This document shows, piece after piece, positions 18,781 through 23,739 of a stretch of 23,739 bases of DNA. Position 1 is the stretch's first letter. Each line of letters opens with the position of its first letter. The translations under genes and the position numbers were made by a program. Source of the DNA: Triparma columacea (lineage: Eukaryota; Sar; Bolidophyceae; Parmales; Triparmaceae); contig BRYA01000289.1 of the NCBI GenBank assembly GCA_030267965.1, positions 1 through 23,739 of the forward strand, in the 5' to 3' direction. The notes beneath the pieces are model-generated. The model was not told the DNA's origin, did no database searches, and saw only the letters and a program-made list of their open reading frames with translations.

Positions 18781-20700
18781 CTATTTGCCAACAGCCTTTC
18801 TTATCTGTGTCATTTTTGCCTTCATCGCACTGCCTCCTTGAGTCCCTCCGTTTGCAAGCCTTTTCATCAATGACGGCCTGGGCTTCCTCCCCGCGCTCCC
18901 TCCCTCCAAACTTCCCATCCCCGTGCTGTTCCGTCGAGAGGACCCCTTCGGAGGGGGGGTTGAGAACTTTAATACGTTAGGAGTTAAAGCGGATTCACTC
19001 AGGGTGTGCCCGCGAGAGAACTGGAAGACATTACACTAAGACCAAGGCAGGGACATGAGTTAGGTTTACATACGGAGTGAGAATCGAGAATCGAAGAGCG
19101 AAGTTATGGTCAAGGGGCGATCGTCAATTTTCATTCTCATTCTCATTCTCACCTGTTCCGTAAGCTCCTCAAGGAATTTCAAGTCAACCGCCTCACCCGT
19201 GTCTATATTTGTTACAGGTATTATATTGTTCAGAGCCTCTAGCTCCCTCTTTTGCTTGGCAGGCATGGGGGAGGGAGTGCTAACCCGGCGCTTCTGTGAC
19301 GCGAGCCGCTCTTTTGACTCCATGATGGCATTTCTATGGTCGAAGACGTGGGTCCCGTAGGCTGTGAGCCTCGGAGGGGTGGATAACCAGGCTGCCGTCC
19401 TCGGAGAAACGGAGCGATTTGAGGGCGGGGAGCTTTTAGGTTTGCGCCTCTTGGGAGTCGTCCCTGAGGCACAGACGAGGAGGTTGCGTCAGTGGGGTCA
19501 GCATTGGTGTGTTGGTGGTGATTGGGATTACGCGAGGGGAGTCGGTGCGGATTGTTGACTTCAAGATGCTCCTTTACTTATCGTCCATTCTCACCTGTTG
19601 GCGATTTAATAGCCGAGGAGGACGCCGCCTCATTGGAGGTTATCCCTACCTCCTGCGAAATGCGTGAGAAGACACCGTTTGAGGGTGAGTTGAGAGTCGC
19701 TTTGCGTTGCGTTGCGGTCCGGTGTGCAGATTCCTTACCTCCCCTGAATCCTCAATGATGGGGAACTTTATCCTTGCAACGTCGAGATCGCCCCGGAGCA
19801 ACAAACCGCAGACGGTAACGAGGACCATGGTAGCCATGGACTCAGCGATTCCTATTAAGCTTTTCACGACCAAGCTCAATCCCCACAACAGTACCCCCTC
19901 GGTCATTAAAGTATGGAGGGTCGACCGCTTGTCATCAGCGGCAGATGGAGTTTCTAAGAGGATATGTAGCAATAAAGTTGTCATTGAAAATACGCCGAAC
20001 CTATCTAGGCATGCTCGCCAATCAAAAGGGGTCGTGATGAGGAGCGTAAAGTTAGGCGGCAAGGGCCCGGGGGGCAGCTCTGGCAGAAAAACGACACAAA
20101 CACCCACAATAACAAACAGGAGAGCTCGAAGCCAGTGCGTGAATGGAATACTGGTAGTCTTGGAAGCGGAGGAGAGACCCTTCCGCAGTTTTTTCATTTC
20201 TCGATCTGCCTTCATTTGCCGCTCCTCCAGCATGCGCAGGTACTTCTCAAGCTTGGGGGAAGGGAGCGACGGGGGGTGGGGATGAGGGGGGGAATCTTTT
20301 CTTAGTGCGGTCCTTCCTGCAGCCTCACCTGCTTTTCGTTGACCGAAGAAACTTCTACACTTTTAACCCTCTCGAGAACACGGTCGTACTTCGAACGAAG
20401 CTGCAACAGCTGGGCCACAAGCTCCTCCTTCTCTGTCTGGTGAGGAAGGGGGAGAGGGGGGGGTTAGTTGTAGACATCACAGGCCTTCATTTCACTGCTA
20501 TTTACCTTGAACCTCAGCCTCGACGTAACAATGTCAGCCTCCAACTTCTTTATTAGCTTGTCCTCCACCTGATCTTCCCCTCCTGGCTCGGAGCACCGCC
20601 TCTGTTGTGAATTGGACAGAGGCTTCACAGAAGACGACCGACTCGACCCATTACTGCCGCGCCAACTTTGCACCGAGGCCACAGACCCGTTTCCTTCCAT
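18781..20700 (-). CDS. Unrecognised coiled-coil multi-pass membrane protein (479 aa, six exons)
   Basis: ATG is at 20700-20698. Exons are 20700-20506, 20436-20329, 20251-19739, 19652-19595, 19463-19153 and 19035-18781. The introns are 69, 77, 86, 131 and 117 nt. All five junctions are in phase and the sum is exactly 480 codons with the TAG. Residues 1-50 are Ser-rich. A coiled coil follows (about 50-130: KLIKKLEADIV, EELVAQLLQLRSKYDRVLER, LEKYLRMLEERQMKADREMK). Several hydrophobic segments come next (LLFVIVGVCVVFLPEL, FSMTTLLLHILL, GVLLWGLSLVVKSLIGI, MATMVLVTVCGLLL). The C-terminal half is basic and polar (KRRKPKSS, MPAKQKRELEAL). Two of its donors are the only GTA donors in the window. I do not recognise the family. 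A coiled coil followed by membrane helices superficially recalls GET1-like insertases, but the match is too weak to assign. Confidence 0.77.
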
Positions 20701-21026
20701 TCTACTAGTGAAAATGAGGGCGCAATTTTGTCAATTTGTCAATTTGTCATTCCATGTCAGTTCCTAGCAGGATTTAGTTTAAGGTTGGATCGCACATGAG
20801 GTTCCAAATTTCGGTAGGCCCAGAAGTACTATCGACAGGCATCGTGACGTTAGAGATAAATGATTTTCAAACGCAGGTGAGAGAAGTCCAGTCGAAGGCG
20901 AGGATCATCAGATGAGTAAAGGCATCATTTGACCAGCCATCGCAACTCAACTCAACTCAACGCAAACTCACTCCCGACCACGCACCACAGTTCCTCAGGA
21001 ACTGGGCACGGGTGAGGGTAAGAATA
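20701..21026. promoter_or_regulatory. Divergent intergenic region with short repeats and a palindrome
   Basis: These 326 bp lie between the coiled-coil membrane gene (-) and the LRR gene (+). They contain GTCAATTT repeats (20730-20749), CAACT repeats (20943-20960) and, 24 bp before the LRR ATG, the near-perfect palindrome AGTTCCTCAGGAACT (20989-21003). A role as an operator is only a guess. Confidence 0.4.
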
Positions 21027-21743
21027 ATGGGACACGATGAACAAGAGTACAGGTCTGGGAGGCCGCACCGGACCCATAGGCAGGTACACGTCATTATAAA
21101 CGACCCGAGCGTGAAGGAGCTGAGGGGAGAGGTGGATCGAACAGGGAACTTCGAGAAGGGACCCTTCTTTGAATGCTCGGGCTTGTATAAAATATCTATG
21201 CCACATGTAGAAGCTATTGGCGATTATGCCTTGTTTGGATGTGCCGACTTGGTGGAGGTGGACGCACCAAATGTAAAGAGTATCGGTACACAATCGCTAT
21301 TCGACTGCTTCAACCTCGTAGAACTCGACCTTCGGTCGTGCACTACTTTAGGTTTGGCTGCACTTTGTGGCTGCCGAAAGTTGGAAAAGTTAAGATGCCA
21401 TGACGCTGCGACGGCAAAGAAGGACTGCTTCTCACTGTGCACCGCAATGGCAAACAAGACCAGGGCGGCCAACACACGTCGGGCGGAATCGAAGACGAAG
21501 CCGTTCATGAGACCAGGCGTCTTCTTTTCGTCAAAACAGAAGATTGACGTGTTGGGGTGGGCGAAGTGGGAAAAGAAGAGAGAGGAGAACATGGTGCTGA
21601 CGAGGAAGGTCATGTTGTGGCTGAAACTCTGCAACACGGAGGGGAAGGACGGGGCCAAGAGGGCAACGACGGAAGACAAGGTGTTGGATTTCTTGACAAA
21701 AATAGACGATGGTCTCGCTCTGACAATCTTATCGTTCAAGTAG
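21027..21743 (+). CDS. BspA-type leucine-rich-repeat protein (238 aa)
   Basis: ATG is 21027-21029 (MGHDEQEYRS) and the stop is TAG at 21743. The frame is open slightly upstream but without another ATG. Residues about 25-125 contain irregular LRR_5/BspA-type repeats: VKELRGEVDRTGNFEKGPFF, YKISMPHVEAIGDYALFGCA, LVEVDAPNVKSIGTQSLFDC and LVELDLRSCTTLGLAALCGC. The spaced Leu/Ile and the G-x-x-A-[LF]-x-x-C ends are typical. The second half is basic and helical (LGWAKWEKKREEN, VLTRKVMLWLKL) and ends DDGLALTILSFK. BspA-type repeats are common in large paralogous families of protists; the ligand or role is unknown. A HECT-ligase relic follows directly in another frame. Confidence 0.75.
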   Translation: MGHDEQEYRSGRPHRTHRQVHVIINDPSVKELRGEVDRTGNFEKGPFFECSGLYKISMPHVEAIGDYALFGCADLVEVDAPNVKSIGTQSLFDCFNLVELDLRSCTTLGLAALCGCRKLEKLRCHDAATAKKDCFSLCTAMANKTRAANTRRAESKTKPFMRPGVFFSSKQKIDVLGWAKWEKKREENMVLTRKVMLWLKLCNTEGKDGAKRATTEDKVLDFLTKIDDGLALTILSFK

Positions 21744-21760
21744 TCGTGGGTGTAGATATT

Positions 21761-21907
21761 GCCAAGGCCTTCAACACGAATTCATTGCCTGCCGCGCACA
21801 CACGCTTCAACTCCACTGATTTGCCAGAATATGAGAGAGAGGAGAAGATGAAGGAGAAGTTGATGCTTGCAATAGAGAGGGGAGCGAGGGGTTCGGATTT
21901 ACTTTAG
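21761..21907 (+). pseudogene. HECT E3 ligase C-terminus relic
   Basis: In the frame starting at 21761 the sequence reads AFNTNSLPAAHTRFNSTDLP followed by EYEREEKMKEKLMLAIERGA and a stop at 21905-21907. This is the extreme C-terminal stretch of HECT domains: a leucine-proline before the conserved A-H-T [catalytic-Cys position] F-N pattern, then DLPEY and a helix of the KLLLAI type. The residue after AHT, normally the catalytic Cys of the thioester, is Arg here. Nothing upstream resembles the remaining 300 residues of a HECT domain. I read it as a fragment left by a lost or translocated gene. A distant last exon is less likely. Confidence 0.6.
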
Positions 21908-22796
21908 GATTTGAGGGGCGAGGGGAGGAGGGGGGTGACGGGGGATACTGTACTGTATAATTATTATTGGAGGTGTGGGGAGTGTAAGAACGATAGCGAA
22001 AAGATTGGGCAAGTTCCTCGAAATTCAATATGTCTATTTTTGGTTTGCGGTTGGTTCAATCGCTCGTCGCAGGGTTATGCGATTCATGCGATGGGATTTA
22101 GCATTGAGAGTGGATTGCAAGGGAGGAAGAGGGTGCAGCAAAAGATTTTTTTGTTATATTGGTAAGATATAGCGTACTGGAAATGGCAAATGGGAGCAAA
22201 CGCTGATCTTAGGACTGGAAACACGAAGACATGGAGGTATAGACGGAGTTCAAGGTGTGTTAAATAAATTTTCCAAAACCCTCAAAACAATTTCTGAATA
22301 CACCAATCTCATTTACATCGCATTGTCGTATTCGTTGCAACAAGAAGATCCATAATACTACGCAACACTCAGAAAATAGAGTTTTGACGGCTTTAAGTGT
22401 TGACTGAAGCATAATACTAGCTCACACCACTCCCGGCCAACGTCGTGAGCCAAGCAATTTAGTCCTTATTTGGAAGGTGAGAATGTGAAGAGAGGGACGA
22501 AAAGGCTTTACGTTGAGTCGGAGCGGTATATTGAGGGGTTCTATGGGCCTAATCGTGATGATGAGGCCTGCCCCCACCCTGCAACTTGCCTTCCAGATGA
22601 GGACTGGCGTTAGGCACTTCGATGGACCGAAACAGATTGGGTGATTTTGGAAAAGATAAAAACGCGCAATAATGAACCACTATACGAGTATGCCAACTTA
22701 CGATATCTTTACTCACACCTAAAAACGCCGCTCCGCCACCTTTTTTACGCACGTCGATCGCGAACGCATGATTTTCAGCACCCAATCAAGATCGTC
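21908..22796. other. Intergenic region without a convincing gene
   Basis: These 889 bp contain several short ORFs in different frames, none with a recognisable domain, good start or splice continuation. Composition is more AT-rich from about 22140 to 22420. The right end should hold the promoter of the gene starting at 22797. An acceptor-like TTTTCAG ends at 22778, 18 nt before that ATG, so a 5' UTR intron is possible. Confidence 0.5.
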
Positions 22797-23739
22797 ATGG
22801 AGGGCGAGGTCGAAGCAGATGCAGGAGTCGTGAATGACGCCGGCGAGACCATCTATGCCTCCGAGCCCCCCGCAGGTTCCAATCACACACCCTCCGCAAT
22901 ACACGGTCCTTTAGATATCGATTACACAGCTCTCGGCCCCAAACAAGGTAAACTTGTGAAACTTCTGGATGACCGAGGAGCCGTTGAAGGCCTCATAGAC
23001 AACTCTACCGGTGTCGACGTGAAGGCTATTGAGCTCGCTGATGTCTTCCACGACGAGCGCGACAAGATCATTGACTTTCTCCTCACCGATTGTGAGCAGG
23101 GCAACTTCCGAAGGCAGACCCTTCAGGAGTATGACGAGGAAGGAGTCATTCACAGACTTGTCTACTGGCAGCACTACGGCAGCAGGAATAAGTTTGTCGG
23201 ATTTCTCCTCGACGTCAGCGTCGTCTCTCCCGACGAATCGACAAGCATTATGGAATTAACATCCCTTGATGAGGACGATCTTTCTGATGAGGCAGCTGCA
23301 ATGCTTGTTGAGATTCTAGCGTTAATAAAGACCAAGACTGTCAAACGAGGTGTCATTAAGGGCAAGCTCAGCTTCACTGACTTTGAGTTTGGACAAACTG
23401 CAGTCAGCATGGTGGGAACTCTTAAGGCAGAGGAGAGAGCAACAGAGGCGAAATCAAACCTACTCGTTAGCACAGTCAAAAGCTTTAAATCTGCTAGTCC
23501 AAACATGGGAAGGATAAAAAGGTCAAGCTTTAAATCTGCTAGTCCAAACATTGGAAGGATAAAAAGCAGCATCAGCAGTGTCAACAAAGGAGCTTACAAC
23601 GATGTATTTGTTTCATGGAAGGGAATTCTAGATGAAGTCATGAAGAAGTTCAGACAGCCTGCAGTCATTGACGAGCGGAGGAAGGTGCACTTTGTGGAAG
23701 AGGTCATGCCCAATGTGCCAACTCTTACTGAGGAAGAGG
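22797..23739 (+). CDS. Unrecognised protein, 5' part, open to the right edge (at least 314 aa)
   Basis: ATG 22797 (MEGEVEADAGVV) opens a frame with no stop through the last base, so the C-terminus is outside the window. An in-frame stop upstream at 22719 and no other ATG support this start. The N-terminal 45 residues are disordered. A folded-looking region follows, with GKLVKLLDDRGAVEGLIDNS, DVFHDERDKIIDFLLTDCEQ and VYWQHYGSRNKFVGFLLDVS, then an acidic loop (SLDEDDLSDEAA). Two 15-residue repeats (SFKSASPNMGRIKRS, SFKSASPNIGRIKSS; 23481-23570) are basic and Ser-rich. A helical stretch (DVFVSWKGILDEVMKKFRQP, DERRKVHFVEEVMPNVP) runs into the edge. No family is recognised. The diagnostic domain may lie in the missing part. 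Confidence 0.75.
   Translation, partial: MEGEVEADAGVVNDAGETIYASEPPAGSNHTPSAIHGPLDIDYTALGPKQGKLVKLLDDRGAVEGLIDNSTGVDVKAIELADVFHDERDKIIDFLLTDCEQGNFRRQTLQEYDEEGVIHRLVYWQHYGSRNKFVGFLLDVSVVSPDESTSIMELTSLDEDDLSDEAAAMLVEILALIKTKTVKRGVIKGKLSFTDFEFGQTAVSMVGTLKAEERATEAKSNLLVSTVKSFKSASPNMGRIKRSSFKSASPNIGRIKSSISSVNKGAYNDVFVSWKGILDEVMKKFRQPAVIDERRKVHFVEEVMPNVPTLTEEE
23481..23570 (+). repeat. 45-bp in-frame tandem repeat
   Basis: Two copies, 23481-23525 and 23526-23570, share AGCTTTAAATCTGCTAGTCC and most of what follows. They differ at a few bases and encode two 15-residue Ser/Lys-rich units. The period is a multiple of three, so the frame is kept. Confidence 0.92.

Noticed and set aside
21027..21907. 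A fused LRR-HECT protein
   Set aside because: The LRR frame ends at a stop at 21743, the HECT tail is in another frame, and no convincing donor/acceptor pair links them; the HECT catalytic region is also missing.
21911..22172. Forward ORFs after the HECT relic
   Set aside because: No domain, no clear start and poor codon pattern; probably chance.
22549..22904. Reverse ORFs before the last gene
   Set aside because: No recognisable domain; one overlaps the start of the forward gene and none joins by splicing.
1..23739. CRISPR arrays, insertion sequences, rRNA or tRNA genes
   Set aside because: No regular spaced repeats, transposase frames, terminal inverted repeats or RNA-gene folds were seen on either strand.

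Overview
The window looks like nuclear DNA of a gene-dense, intron-containing unicellular eukaryote. Coding regions are interrupted by short spliceosomal introns (64 to 162 nt). Genes stand almost back to back, and the protein families are eukaryotic: spliceosomal cwf18, the ribosome-quality-control factor Vms1/ANKZF1, a SWIM-RING-ZZ-RING ubiquitin ligase, an F-box/WD40 protein and a TVP38-type membrane protein. Small introns, compact divergent gene pairs and a BspA-type leucine-rich-repeat gene fit a stramenopile-like microalga. That placement is inference, because no taxonomic marker is present. I see no prokaryotic operon, rRNA, tRNA, CRISPR or intact mobile element.

Layout: (1) 1-1022 (+) 3' part of a RanBP2-type zinc finger/ankyrin gene, cut by the window edge and carrying an apparent frameshift; (2) 1187-2308 (-) three-exon orphan membrane protein; (3) 2359-4829 (+) F-box/WD40 protein with G-rich low-complexity tracts; 4830-5358, a strongly AT-rich island; (4) 5359-6437 (-) TVP38/TMEM64-type protein; (5) 6591-9157 (+) ZSWIM2-like E3 ligase; (6) 9241-10393 (-) Cys/His-rich orphan; (7) about 10647-14845 (+) SPO22/ZIP4/TEX11-like meiotic protein; (8) 14977-15904 (-) acidic, nuclear-looking protein; (9) 16337-18116 (-) Vms1/ANKZF1; (10) 18189-18674 (+) cwf18/CCDC12; (11) 18781-20700 (-) six-exon coiled-coil membrane protein; (12) 21027-21743 (+) BspA-type LRR protein, followed by a short HECT C-terminus relic at 21761-21907; then about 0.9 kb without a clear gene; (13) 22797 to the right edge (+), an unrecognised protein open to the end of the window.

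Orientation mostly alternates, giving short head-to-head promoters (50-326 bp) and short tail-to-tail spacers. Of 21 introns whose splicing I can place, 19 begin GTGAG rather than GTAAG. In most of them the reading frame is recovered exactly across the junction, which is the main support for the gene models. Several genes belong to ubiquitin or protein quality control (3, 5, 9 and the HECT relic). I see no sequence evidence that they form one system, and none is an obviously new defence or mobile system. The least explained loci are the orphan proteins at 1187-2308, 9241-10393, 18781-20700 and 22797-23739.
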